Below are positions 1 to 7,914 of a stretch of DNA of 64,000 nt, piece after piece; the stretch's first letter is position 1; the number at the start of each line of letters is the position of its first letter. Source of the stretch: Halobaculum roseum (GTDB lineage: Archaea > Halobacteriota > Halobacteria > Halobacteriales > Haloferacaceae); the NCBI RefSeq assembly GCF_019880245.1, contig NZ_CP082286.1:1816521-1880520 (forward strand), read 5' to 3'. The notes under the pieces are model-generated. The model saw only the letters and a program-made list of their open reading frames with translations, searched no databases and was not told the DNA's origin. A program made the position numbers and the translations under genes.

Positions 1-455
1 GCAAGTCACAGGAAACGGGTCAACAGAGCAGTAAACAGGTCAGTGACCGCCTCCAGGAGGTCGTGACCGTCGGGCAGGTGTCCGGCAACGAGGTCACCGC
101 GGTGAACGTGACGGTGACGCAGGCGCCCGGCGCCGGCGAGATCGACCTGGAGAACGCGACGATCAACTGGATCGGGCCGTCCGGCACGGAGACGTTGACC
201 CACCAGCGGGCCTCCGGCACCGACTGGCAGTTCAACACCACGGCGGTGAAGAACACCGACGACTCGACAACGGTGCTCAACGACCCGGACGACCGGTTCA
301 ACATCGACTTCGACCTCGACGCCACTGACGGGCCCGGCAATCTGCAGGAGGGGCAGTCGGTGACGATCAAGATCAACACGATGTCCGGCGCGACCACGAG
401 CATCCGCTTCACGGTGCCCGAGTCGCTCGGACAGAAGAGCGCGGTCGAGCTGTAA
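1..455 (+). CDS. Archaellin (flagellin), 5'-truncated by the window edge
   Basis: C-terminal about 150 residues of an archaellum filament subunit; the first complete codon is at base 3. The start is outside the window, so the class III signal peptide and N-terminal helix are not visible. The visible part is nearly the same as the next gene: the shared blocks include [20 protein letters not shown]-like, VLNDPDDRF and [10 protein letters not shown]. It has several N-x-S/T sequons (NVT, NAT, NTT), as expected for N-glycosylated archaellins. The stop is 2 bases before the ATG of the second archaellin, so the two are co-transcribed. An internal GTG at 63 is not a real start because the reading frame stays open to the window edge and matches the paralogue there. 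Confidence 0.93.
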   Translation, partial: KSQETGQQSSKQVSDRLQEVVTVGQVSGNEVTAVNVTVTQAPGAGEIDLENATINWIGPSGTETLTHQRASGTDWQFNTTAVKNTDDSTTVLNDPDDRFNIDFDLDATDGPGNLQEGQSVTIKINTMSGATTSIRFTVPESLGQKSAVEL

Positions 456-457
456 CC

Positions 458-1057
458 ATGTTCGAGTTCATCACCGAGGAGGAAGAGCGCGGGCAGGTCG
501 GGATCGGGACGCTCATCGTGTTCATCGCGATGGTGCTGGTGGCGGCGATCGCCGCCGGCGTCCTGATCAACACCGCCGGCTTCCTCCAGAGCAAGTCACA
601 GGAAACCGGACAGCAGTCCAGCAAGCAGGTCAGCAATCGCCTCCAGGAGGTCGTCACGACCGGCACGGTCGACCAGACGAACAACACGATCACCGCGGTG
701 AACGTGACGGTGACGCAGGCGCCCGGCGCCGGCGAGATCGACCTGGAGAACGCGACGATCACCTGGATCGGTCCGGACGGCACGTTCATCCTCAACCACG
801 AGAACGCGAGCACGCAGGTCGACGACTCGTTCACCACGTCGGTCGTGAAGAACGCGGAGGGCTCGCCCACCGTGCTCAACGATCCGGACGACCGGTTCGA
901 CATCAACTTCGACCTGTCCGAGGGGAGCGACGACCCGAGCCTCCTCTCGGAGGGTGACGAGGTGACGATCAAGATCAACACGATGGCCGGCGCGACGACG
1001 ACGATCCGCTTCACCGTGCCCGAATCGCTCGGGCAGAAGGAAGGCGTCGAGCTGTAA
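458..1057 (+). CDS. Archaellin (major filament subunit), second tandem copy
   Basis: 199 residues. The N-terminus is a class III (type IV pilin-like) signal: a short acidic leader ending EEERG, then [18 protein letters not shown], the hydrophobic helix that packs in the archaellum core. The prepilin/prearchaellin peptidase is expected to cut after the Gly. The rest is the beta-rich outer domain with NVT, NAT, NAS and other sequons for N-glycosylation. It is a close paralogue of the truncated gene just upstream (2-base gap) and probably arose by tandem duplication. It is exported and assembled by the ArlI/ArlJ motor platform encoded 7 kb downstream. Confidence 0.95.
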   Translation: MFEFITEEEERGQVGIGTLIVFIAMVLVAAIAAGVLINTAGFLQSKSQETGQQSSKQVSNRLQEVVTTGTVDQTNNTITAVNVTVTQAPGAGEIDLENATITWIGPDGTFILNHENASTQVDDSFTTSVVKNAEGSPTVLNDPDDRFDINFDLSEGSDDPSLLSEGDEVTIKINTMAGATTTIRFTVPESLGQKEGVEL

Positions 1058-1113
1058 GCCGGCCGCATCGAACGCGACTACACTTTTTACCGCCCGCGAC
1101 AGAACACCGAACC

Positions 1114-2061
1114 ATGAGCGACGACGCGCCGCGCGGAAACCCCGGCGTCGACCCGGACGACCTCGACATCTCGAAAAGCGAGTACGTCCGCGAGCTGGGC
1201 GACGACCGGTACGTCGTCTCGCCCGGGCGTCGTCAGCCGCAGCAGCCGCCGGAGGAGGGTCGAACCGAGGAGTCGTCGAACGACGCGGGCGGCGACGCCG
1301 ATGCCGGTACGGACGCGGCGGAGGACCCCGATGTCGCGTCGACGGCCGAATCGGTCCGCCGAGGGCTCTCGCGGACGGACGGCCCCGGCGCCGTCGACGC
1401 GCCGGCGGACGCGGCGCAGTCGTCCCCGTCGTCTCCGTCCGGGTCGCCGCCCGCGAACTCTTCCCAGGGTGTCGGGGACGCGACGCGGCGATCCGACGAC
1501 CCGGCCCGCGGCGACGACGGGCTTCCGGGCGATCCGACGACGGACGACCGGCCGACGGCGAATGACCGACCGTCGGCCGACGACCGCGCCGAATCCGGTG
1601 GTGGGTCGGGTGGCGAGTCGGGTGCCGAATCCGGCCCCCGGGATCGCCCGGCATCACACGTCCGTCGGGGCGCCCCGCGGGGGGAAGCGCCCGCTTCGTC
1701 GGCCGACCTCGACGCCGGGGCGGTCGGGGAGTGGCTCGCCGCCTCGCTCGCTGACACCGAGTTCGCGTACGGCTTCGACGCGACGCTCTCGCTCGACGGC
1801 CGCACGGCGCGCCACCGGATGGCCTCCGACGACGTGGGCGAGACCTTCGAGACGCTCGTGACCTGGTTCGCGGACGCCGCCGGCGGCGACACGCCGACGG
1901 AGGACGCGCTCGGGATCCTCCTGGCCGGGATGGACACCGGCCCGCGACTCTCGCCCAACGCCGTCCGCTCGGCGCTGGCCGGACTGGGCGTCTCCCGCGG
2001 CGACTCCGTCGAGGACGTGCTCGCGGCGATCGAGGAGGCGGGCGGCCTCCGACTGGAGTGA
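1114..2061 (+). CDS. Acidic haloarchaeal protein of the archaellum locus, unknown function
   Basis: 315 residues in three parts. A short N-terminal segment (about 1-45) contains DLDISKSEYVRELGDDRYVVS. A very long Asp/Ser/Pro/Gly-rich stretch (about 46-195) is probably disordered. A compact C-terminal domain (about 200-315) begins GEWLAASLADTEFAYGFD and ends in two helices. There is no signal peptide or membrane segment, so it should be cytoplasmic. It follows the archaellins and precedes cheY, which suggests a motility role. I believe it belongs to a haloarchaea-only uncharacterised family (possibly the one named DUF7500), but I cannot confirm that. A TATA-like ACTTTTTACC lies about 30 bases upstream, so it probably has its own promoter. 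Confidence 0.8.
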   Translation: MSDDAPRGNPGVDPDDLDISKSEYVRELGDDRYVVSPGRRQPQQPPEEGRTEESSNDAGGDADAGTDAAEDPDVASTAESVRRGLSRTDGPGAVDAPADAAQSSPSSPSGSPPANSSQGVGDATRRSDDPARGDDGLPGDPTTDDRPTANDRPSADDRAESGGGSGGESGAESGPRDRPASHVRRGAPRGEAPASSADLDAGAVGEWLAASLADTEFAYGFDATLSLDGRTARHRMASDDVGETFETLVTWFADAAGGDTPTEDALGILLAGMDTGPRLSPNAVRSALAGLGVSRGDSVEDVLAAIEEAGGLRLE

Positions 2062-2127
2062 GCGCTGCGGCGCGTCGCGCGAGCCGATCGCGGTCGGCCC
2101 GCGACGCCGCGTCGCCGCCGAACTCCC

Positions 2128-2163
2128 GTTTTCACGCCTGATACCCGCGGGGGAGCGTTTATC
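2128..2163 (+). promoter_or_regulatory. cheY promoter with shared motility-regulon element
   Basis: The 12-mer TCACGCCTGATA (2132-2143) is followed, 26 bp from its first base, by the TATA-like TTTATC (2158-2163). The cheY ATG is 32 bp after the first TATA base, so the transcript is leaderless or nearly so. The same 12-mer and the same spacing occur at seven other promoters in this window. Confidence 0.7.
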
Positions 2164-2189
2164 ATCGCCGTCGGGTGGATGTTCACCAT

Positions 2190-2552
2190 ATGCCGACCAG
2201 CGTTCTGATCGCGGACGACTCGGAGTTCATGCGGAACCTCCTGCGGGAGATCCTCGAGGGGGAGTTCGAGATCGTCGGCGAGGCCGAGAACGGCGTGGAG
2301 GCGGTCGACCTCTACGGCGAGCACGCGCCCGACATCGTGATGATGGACATCGTCATGCCGATCCGCAACGGGATCGAGGCGACCACCGAGATCACCGAGG
2401 AGCACCCCGACGCGAGCGTCATCATGTGCACCAGCGTCGGACAGGAGGAGAAGATGAAGGCCGCCATCAAGGCGGGCGCCGAGGGGTACATCACGAAACC
2501 GTTCCAGAAGCCGAACGTGCTCGAAGCCATCAACGACGTCGTCCCCGCGTAG
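2190..2552 (+). CDS. cheY: Chemotaxis response regulator CheY
   Basis: 120-residue single-domain receiver. The acidic pair D9-D10 and phospho-acceptor D53 (IVMMDIVMP) are present, with T81/S82 (MCTSVG) and K103 (ITKPF) completing the active site. CheA phosphorylates it, and in haloarchaea it acts on the archaellum motor through CheF proteins. I chose ATG 2190 over an in-frame GTG at 2175 because the protein then begins exactly like family members and because the TATA box is at 2158. The stop is 2 bases before cheC. It opens the cheY-cheC-cheD set, transcribed toward the arl genes. Confidence 0.96.
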   Translation: MPTSVLIADDSEFMRNLLREILEGEFEIVGEAENGVEAVDLYGEHAPDIVMMDIVMPIRNGIEATTEITEEHPDASVIMCTSVGQEEKMKAAIKAGAEGYITKPFQKPNVLEAINDVVPA

Positions 2553-2554
2553 GG

Positions 2555-3754
2555 ATGTACGTCGACATCCAGTCGCTGGGGGAGTTCTCCGATCTCGCGA
2601 GCCAGGGCGCCGACCGGGCCGCCGACGCGCTCGGGCAGCTCGCCGGCGCGAACGTGTACGTCGACGTGACCGACGTGACGCTGATGGCCGCCGGCGACCT
2701 GCGGGAGTCGTTCGCCGGCCGGGAGTTCGTGGGCGTCGAGATCGGGCTGCAGGGGGGAATCAGCGGGCAGACCGTGATGGCGTTCGAGCTGGAGGCCGCA
2801 GAGAGCCTCGTCGAGCGGCTGATGCCCGGCGGCGGCGACGGCGAGTTCGTCAGGAGCGGCGTCACCGAGGCGGGCAACATCATGACCTCGGGGTTCATCG
2901 ACGGCTGGGCCGACCACCTCGGCGTCGGCATCGACATGACGCCGCCCGCGTACGTCCGCGCGTCGGGGACCGACATCCTCCCGGACGGCGCGTTCGACGA
3001 CGACAGACAGGGCGTGTTCATGTTCGAGTCGCAGGTCTCCTCGATGGACGAGGACCTCGAGTTCGCGATCTACATGCTGCCCGAGTACGCCGGCTTCACC
3101 GACATGCTCGGCCACGACGGCCCCGTCGGCGAGGCGGGCGACGCGGTTCCGGTGAACAAGCTGCCGACGTTCAACGAGATGACCCGGCAGGGCGCGTCGT
3201 CGGCCGCCGACAACATCACGATGCTGACGGGCACCGAGACGGACGTGGACGTGTCGCGTCTCCGGTTCGTCCCCGTGCAGGACGTGCCCTCCGAGTTGGG
3301 GAAAGAACCCGTCGCCGGGACGGTGTTCGAGCTCCACGGCGACCCGAGCGGCTACCTCGCCATCCTCTTCGACGAGGCCTCCGCCGAGGAGGTCGCCGGC
3401 GGGATGATCCCCACCGAGACCGATCCCGGGATCGGCGACATGGAGCGGGGCGCGCTGCGGGAGCTCGGCAACATCATGACCTCCGGGTTCATCGACGGCT
3501 GGGCGAACGTGCTCGGGACGAGCATCGAGCACACCCCGCCGCAGTTCGTCCACGACATGGGCTCGGCGGTGATGAGCCCGCTCGTGAGCCGGCTCGGGAA
3601 GACGCAGGACCACGCGTTCATCATCGACTCGACGGTCCGCACCCCCGACGGCAACGTTCGATGCGACATCTACGCCCTCCCCGACCAGCGCGAGCTGGCG
3701 GCGGCGCTGGACCGCATCGAACCGGCCGCGACCGACGGCGGCCTTCCCCGGTGA
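2555..3754 (+). CDS. cheC: Two-domain CheC phosphatase (CheC-CheC fusion)
   Basis: 399 residues, about twice the length of a single CheC. CheC removes phosphate from CheY-P and partners CheD. Each half contains one clear phosphatase helix of the E-x2-N-x21-P type: EAGNIMTSGFIDGWADHLG with the Pro 21 residues after the Asn in the first half, and ELGNIMTSGFIDGWANVLG with the same Asn-Pro spacing in the second. The other helix expected per CheC domain (around ASQGADRAADAL near the N-terminus and GASSAADNITML near residue 210) lacks the E-x2-N signature. The reading frame runs further upstream, but ATG 2555 right after the cheY stop is the natural start. Confidence 0.93.
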   Translation: MYVDIQSLGEFSDLASQGADRAADALGQLAGANVYVDVTDVTLMAAGDLRESFAGREFVGVEIGLQGGISGQTVMAFELEAAESLVERLMPGGGDGEFVRSGVTEAGNIMTSGFIDGWADHLGVGIDMTPPAYVRASGTDILPDGAFDDDRQGVFMFESQVSSMDEDLEFAIYMLPEYAGFTDMLGHDGPVGEAGDAVPVNKLPTFNEMTRQGASSAADNITMLTGTETDVDVSRLRFVPVQDVPSELGKEPVAGTVFELHGDPSGYLAILFDEASAEEVAGGMIPTETDPGIGDMERGALRELGNIMTSGFIDGWANVLGTSIEHTPPQFVHDMGSAVMSPLVSRLGKTQDHAFIIDSTVRTPDGNVRCDIYALPDQRELAAALDRIEPAATDGGLPR

Positions 3755-3761
3755 GCTCGCC

Positions 3762-4301
3762 GTGAGCCCGACCGGCTCGCCGAACGCGGGGGCGCCGTCC
3801 GCGTCGCGACCACCCGAGCGGTCCGCTCCGCGGCGAAAGGTCGGGCTCTCGGACGCGACGGTGGCGACCGACGGCGCGGTGTTGGTCACCAGCGGGCTCG
3901 GCTCCTGCCTCGGCGTCGCGCTCCACGATCCGGGCGCGGGCGTCGGCGGACTCCTCCACGCGATGCTTCCCGCCGCGAACGGCCGCCCGGGCGCCCCCGA
4001 GAAGTTCGTCGTCGACGGCATCGACGCGACGATCGCCGCGATGGCCGACGCCGGCGCCGACCCCGACGAACTCCGCGTGAAGATCGCCGGCGCCGCCGAG
4101 ATGATCGAGTTCGACGCCGGCGGCGAGGGCGGCTCCGTCGGCGACCGCAACGTCGCCGCCGCGGAGGCGGCGCTGCGCGAGCGCGCAATCCCCGTCGACG
4201 GGGCCGACACCGGCGGCGACCGCGGTCGGTCGCTCCGGTTCGACACCGCCACGGGTGCGCTCCACGTCTCCTACGCCGGCGGGGAGACGATCGTGCTGTA
4301 G
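3762..4301 (+). CDS. cheD: Chemoreceptor glutamine deamidase CheD
   Basis: 179 residues, GTG start 7 bases after cheC. CheD deamidates receptor glutamines and binds CheC. The catalytic Cys49 (GLGSCLGV) and His66 (LLHAMLP) have the normal family spacing. The N-terminal about 25 residues are Pro/Ser/Arg-rich and absent from most CheDs. KVGLSDATVA marks the beginning of the conserved fold, so a later start is possible, but no good start codon is nearer the fold. It follows cheC directly, which fits the known CheC-CheD complex, and ends about 150 bases before arlCE, which has its own promoter. Confidence 0.93.
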   Translation: MSPTGSPNAGAPSASRPPERSAPRRKVGLSDATVATDGAVLVTSGLGSCLGVALHDPGAGVGGLLHAMLPAANGRPGAPEKFVVDGIDATIAAMADAGADPDELRVKIAGAAEMIEFDAGGEGGSVGDRNVAAAEAALRERAIPVDGADTGGDRGRSLRFDTATGALHVSYAGGETIVL

Positions 4302-4391
4302 GGCGGATTCGCGACCGAGCGACGCCCGGATCGCCGGCGGATGCTCCGGACGAGGAATCGCGACGTCGGACGGGAGATCCGTCGCACGGCC

Positions 4392-4427
4392 GTTATCGGG
4401 CACGATAATCCGCGGGGTGGCTTTAAG
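4392..4427 (+). promoter_or_regulatory. arlCE promoter with shared motility-regulon element
   Basis: A divergent copy of the 12-mer, TCGGGCACGATA (4396-4407), starts 26 bp before TATA-like TTTAAG (4422-4427). The ATG lies 31 bp after the first TATA base. The upstream flank GTTATCG and the downstream CGCGGGG are shared with the arlI promoter, so these two are the most similar pair of the set. Confidence 0.65.
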
Positions 4428-4452
4428 TTTCGTTCGGGGATGTTCAGGGGTA

Positions 4453-5928
4453 ATGGGTCTCCTCACCGCACTACCGGGAGCAGGGGTCGGCGGGTTCCCG
4501 GGGGCCGACGCGACGCTCCTCGTCTCGTTCGGACTCCTGGGCGCCAGCCTGCTCGATCGCTTCCGCGACGGCGACGACGGGCCCGGGGACGTCGACGACG
4601 GCGGCGACGATCTGCTCGGCGGCGACGACGGCGCCTTCGGCGGCGACGGCGGCGGCGACGACGACGACCTCGGCGACCTCGGCGGCATGGACGACTGGGA
4701 CGACGACGACCCCTTCGGGGGCGAGGACGGCGGCGGCGACGACGGCGTCGCCGAACTGGAGAAACGCGTCGACGACCTCGAAAACGAGGTCGCGAGCCTC
4801 TCCTCGACCGTCAACACGGTTCGCTCGGAGAACGAGGAGATCTCCGGGAAGGTCGAGGACATGGGGGAGGACGTCCGCAGCCTGCTCGACATCTACGAGA
4901 TGGTGACGCGCGGGATCAACCCCTTCGTCGACGACGTGCAGGGTGGGGGGGACCTCGGCGGCGAGGGGGACTTCGGCCTGTTCGACGACGCGGGCGGCGA
5001 CGGCGGCGACGACGACGAGGAGGACCTCGACGAGGACCTCGCCAGCGCCGACGCGGAGGGGTTCTTCGACGAGGACCTCGCCGGCGACGGGATGGACGAC
5101 CTCGACGAGATGGACGAGGGCGACGATCTCGACGGGACGGACGACGGGGACGACCTCGGCGACATGGAGGGGATGGACGAGGCGGACGGCTTCGACGACG
5201 ACCTCGACGGCTTCGGGGACGACGACGCGGATGACACCGATTCAGACACCATGGCGACCGACAACGGCGGCGGAAAGAGTTTCAGTGAACTGAAAGACGA
5301 GTACGAGTCGGGCGACGCCGACTGGGACGAGGGCGAGGCCCCGGACGACGGGGAGGGCGACGCGCTCGACGCGCTCGACGCCGAGCCGGAGTCCAACGGC
5401 CACGACGAGGCCGGCGACCTCGGAATGGGCGGCGAGGAGGAGCCGGAACCCGATCCGGATCCGGCCCCCGAGTCGACGGCCGGCCCGACGGACCCGAGCC
5501 GACGCGGCGAGGGCGTCGACGAGAACGGCGGCTTCGAGTTCGTCGAGGAGGACGATCTCTCCGACGAGCCGGACAAGCCGTACCTCACGAGCCTGCCGGG
5601 CGACTACGTGGGCGACCTGATGGTGATGGAGTGGCTGGAGTTCCTCGTCGAGGAGTCGACCACGACCGACGCGGTGCGCGCGGTCAACTACTACGAGCGC
5701 GTCGAGTGGATCGACGAGGAGGTCGCCGACCAGCTCAAGGGGTTCCTCTCGGGTTTCGGCGACATCGACCGCAACCTCATGGACCGTCCCGGGACCGACC
5801 ACCTCGATCTGGACCACCACACGCGCTCGCTCAAGTACATCATGCAGTTAACCGACGCCACGGCCGAGTCCGTCGTCATCGACCGGTGGCCGCAGCTTTC
5901 TGGGGGCATGCATGGGCCTCAGCGTTAG
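4453..5928 (+). CDS. arlCE: Archaellum cytoplasmic ring/adaptor protein ArlCE (fused ArlC and ArlE)
   Basis: 491 residues. The N-terminus has one hydrophobic stretch (LLVSFGLLGASLL), followed by a Gly/Asp-rich linker. A coiled coil (VAELEKRVDDLENEVASL.., about 97-130) and DIYEMVTRGINPFVDD form the ArlC part. A second, very acidic linker of about 220 residues follows. The C-terminal about 110 residues (KPYLTSLPGDYVGDLMVMEW to the end) are the ArlD/E domain. In haloarchaea ArlCDE connects the chemotaxis adaptors (CheF) to the switch. The reading frame extends upstream, but ATG 4453 is right for the promoter and begins MGLLTALPG. The end overlaps arlF by 17 bases. No separate arlD is seen in this window. 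Confidence 0.9.
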   Translation: MGLLTALPGAGVGGFPGADATLLVSFGLLGASLLDRFRDGDDGPGDVDDGGDDLLGGDDGAFGGDGGGDDDDLGDLGGMDDWDDDDPFGGEDGGGDDGVAELEKRVDDLENEVASLSSTVNTVRSENEEISGKVEDMGEDVRSLLDIYEMVTRGINPFVDDVQGGGDLGGEGDFGLFDDAGGDGGDDDEEDLDEDLASADAEGFFDEDLAGDGMDDLDEMDEGDDLDGTDDGDDLGDMEGMDEADGFDDDLDGFGDDDADDTDSDTMATDNGGGKSFSELKDEYESGDADWDEGEAPDDGEGDALDALDAEPESNGHDEAGDLGMGGEEEPEPDPDPAPESTAGPTDPSRRGEGVDENGGFEFVEEDDLSDEPDKPYLTSLPGDYVGDLMVMEWLEFLVEESTTTDAVRAVNYYERVEWIDEEVADQLKGFLSGFGDIDRNLMDRPGTDHLDLDHHTRSLKYIMQLTDATAESVVIDRWPQLSGGMHGPQR

Positions 5929-6352
5929 TGCCTCCGCGGGTGTCGTCTTCCTCGGCGTGTTCCTCGCGATCGGCATCGTCTACCCCGCCGCGGCCAACGG
6001 CTTCGAGCAGGTGAGCGACGCGCGCCACGACGCCGCCGACCGCGCGCTCGAACGCGCGAACACCGGCGTCGACGTCACGAACGCGACGTACTACTCGGGC
6101 AACGACACCGTGGTCGTGCTCGCCGACAACGACGGGACGACGACGGTCGGCGTGAACGACGCGACGCTGCTCGTCGACAACGCGGTCCCGCCGGAGGCGA
6201 ACGTCACCCGGTCGGTCGAGGGCGACGCCGCGACGGCCCTGTGGCTCCCCGGGGAGACGGCCCGGTTCGAGATCGAGGTCGGCGCGACCGCGCCGAACCG
6301 CACGCAGGTCGTCGTCGAGCACGGCGTCCGCGACGCGATCGGGGTGAACTGA
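5912..6352 (+). CDS. arlF: Archaellum stator protein ArlF
   Basis: 146 residues. The N-terminal hydrophobic helix (SASAGVVFLGVFLAIGIVYPA) anchors a beta-sandwich domain exposed to the pseudo-periplasmic side. ArlF binds the S-layer and with ArlG forms the stationary part of the archaellum. Several N-x-S/T sequons (NAT, NDT, NVT, NRT) would be accessible for glycosylation. Its ATG lies inside the end of arlCE (17-base overlap, different frame) and its stop is 1 base before arlG, which indicates translational coupling in the arl operon. Confidence 0.9.
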   Translation: MGLSVSASAGVVFLGVFLAIGIVYPAAANGFEQVSDARHDAADRALERANTGVDVTNATYYSGNDTVVVLADNDGTTTVGVNDATLLVDNAVPPEANVTRSVEGDAATALWLPGETARFEIEVGATAPNRTQVVVEHGVRDAIGVN

Positions 6353-6353
6353 G

Positions 6354-6806
6354 ATGGCGGGTGGGAGCGCCGCCGAGCTCATCCTGTTCATCGCGGCCAT
6401 CGTCATCGCGGCGTCGGTCGCCGGCACCCTGACGAGCGAGGTCGACCGCGTCAGCGACGCCATCTCGGCGAAGTCGCTCGACGTGGCCGGCGAGATCCGC
6501 GCCGACGCGGAGATCGTCTCCGACGCCGGCGCCCAGGTGTACAACCGTTCCGGCGACGAGAACGTCACCGTCCACGTCCGTAACACGGGTGCATCGGATC
6601 TCCCGGCGGAGCCGGGGACGTTCGACGTCCTCCTCGACGGCGAGTACCAGACGGGGGTGAACGTCTCCGTCGTCGGAGGGGGGACCACCTGGCACCGCGG
6701 CGACGTGGTCCGCCTCGAGTTCTCGGCGTCGGACCTGCCCGACGGCGACCACCGGCTGAAGCTGGTCGTCAGCGGCGACGAGGAAGTGTTCCGCTTCAGA
6801 TCCTGA
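6354..6806 (+). CDS. arlG: Archaellum stator protein ArlG
   Basis: 150 residues, starting one base after the arlF stop. The N-terminal helix AAELILFIAAIVIAASVAG is the pilin-like hydrophobic segment. The remainder is a soluble beta-sandwich with NRS, NVT and NVS sequons. ArlG forms filaments capped by ArlF that link the motor to the S-layer. Order and spacing (arlCE-F-G-H-I-J) match other euryarchaeal clusters. There is no oddity apart from the duplicated 13-mer that follows it and runs into the arlH start. Confidence 0.9.
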   Translation: MAGGSAAELILFIAAIVIAASVAGTLTSEVDRVSDAISAKSLDVAGEIRADAEIVSDAGAQVYNRSGDENVTVHVRNTGASDLPAEPGTFDVLLDGEYQTGVNVSVVGGGTTWHRGDVVRLEFSASDLPDGDHRLKLVVSGDEEVFRFRS

Positions 6807-6820
6807 GCTGCACCACACAC

Positions 6821-6846
6821 CCACCTCTCACAACCACCTCTCACAA
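6821..6846 (+). repeat. Tandem 13-bp duplication ending at the arlH start codon
   Basis: CCACCTCTCACAA occurs twice back to back (6821-6833 and 6834-6846); the last A of the second copy is the A of the arlH ATG. It is pyrimidine-rich and has no obvious Shine-Dalgarno sequence, so arlH translation probably does not depend on one. Confidence 0.8.
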
Positions 6847-7604
6847 TGTCACGAGCACAACAGAACACGCTGCTGTCGATCGGCCTGCCCGAGCGCGACC
6901 AACTGAACAAGGAACTCGGCGGGGGGATCCCCCGCGGGTCCATCGTCCTCATGGAGGGCGACTACGGCGCCGGGAAGTCGGCGCTGTCCCAGCGGTTCGC
7001 GTACGGCCTCGTCGACGAGGGCGCGTCCGTCACCCTGCTGTCGACGGAGCTGACCGTCTCGGGGTTCATCGACCAGATGTACTCGCTGCGCTACGACGTG
7101 ACGAAGCCGCTGCTCAACGAGGAGCTGCTGTTCCTCGCGGCGGACTTCGACTCGGGCGGGAACTTCTCCGACACCGACGCCGACCGCAAGGAGTTGCTCA
7201 AGCTCCTGATGGAGGCGGAGACGATGTGGAACTCCGACGTGATCATCCTCGACACCTTCGACTCCATCCTCCGCAACGACCCCACCTTCGAGGCGCTCGT
7301 GCGAAACAACGACGAGCGACAGGCCGCCCTGGAGATCATCTCGTTCTTCCGGGACATGATCTCCTCGGGCAAGGTGATCGTGCTCACCGTCGACCCCTCC
7401 GCCGTCGGCGACGACGCCATCGGCCCGTTCCGCTCCATCGCCGACGTGTTCTTCGAGCTGCAGATGGTCGAGGTCGGCTCCGACGTGCGCCGGAACATCT
7501 CCGTCAAGCGCTTCGCCGGGATGGGGAGCCAGGTCGGCGACTCGATCGGCTTCTCGGTGCGCTCGGGCACCGGGATCGTCATCGAGTCGCGCAGCGTCGC
7601 CTGA
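6846..7604 (+). CDS. arlH: Archaellum motor regulatory ATPase-fold protein ArlH
   Basis: 252 residues, KaiC/RecA-like fold. The Walker A motif GDYGAGKSAL is near residue 40, and a Walker B-like strand SDVIILDTFDS is near residue 135. ArlH binds ATP, hydrolyses it weakly, docks on ArlI and the ArlC-type ring, and is required for archaellum assembly. It starts after a 39-base gap filled partly by a tandem 13-mer. The next gene, arlI, has its own promoter after a 217-base spacer. Confidence 0.93.
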   Translation: MSRAQQNTLLSIGLPERDQLNKELGGGIPRGSIVLMEGDYGAGKSALSQRFAYGLVDEGASVTLLSTELTVSGFIDQMYSLRYDVTKPLLNEELLFLAADFDSGGNFSDTDADRKELLKLLMEAETMWNSDVIILDTFDSILRNDPTFEALVRNNDERQAALEIISFFRDMISSGKVIVLTVDPSAVGDDAIGPFRSIADVFFELQMVEVGSDVRRNISVKRFAGMGSQVGDSIGFSVRSGTGIVIESRSVA

Positions 7605-7760
7605 GACCTCCCCGTCCGAGCGGCCCTCGCGGGGGCGACGGCGGCGACCACGAGTGCGAGCGCCGCGAGGAGCGCGCGACCGCCCCAGTCCCCGTCCCCG
7701 ACCGAGGGGGTCACCGCCGCCGCTCGCAGCTCACCGCCGCGTCCTGCGGAGCCGTGGTTT

Positions 7761-7796
7761 GTTATCGCCGCTGATAGCTCGCGGGGAGGGTTTAAG
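7761..7796 (+). promoter_or_regulatory. arlI promoter with shared motility-regulon element
   Basis: TCGCCGCTGATA (7765-7776) starts 26 bp before TATA-like TTTAAG (7791-7796). The first ATG downstream, 31 bp after the first TATA base, is not arlI but a 30-codon leader ORF that overlaps arlI. The block from GTTATCG to TTTAAG closely resembles the arlCE promoter. Confidence 0.72.
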
Positions 7797-7821
7797 CCTC
7801 GTTCGCGGGTGTGTCGTCGTA

Positions 7822-7914
7822 ATGAGCATCACCCTCGCCGGGAGCCGGGGGCGCGGTGCCGTCACGGCCGATGACGGGTGCCGGTCGTCGTCGGCGCGGA
7901 GGTGCATTCGATGA
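7822..7914 (+). CDS. Small leader ORF overlapping arlI
   Basis: 30 codons (MSITLAGSRG.. to ..ARRCIR). Its ATG is where a leaderless start would fall, 31 bp after the first TATA base, exactly as at arlCE. Its TGA overlaps the arlI ATG as ATGA. The peptide resembles nothing I know. It could be a leader peptide whose translation delivers ribosomes to arlI (termination-reinitiation), or part of an untranslated leader that is open by chance. Codon content does not decide this. Confidence 0.4.
   Translation: MSITLAGSRGRGAVTADDGCRSSSARRCIR

Noticed and set aside
63-455. GTG at 63 as the start of the first archaellin
   Set aside because: The frame is open to the window edge and matches the paralogue upstream of this codon.
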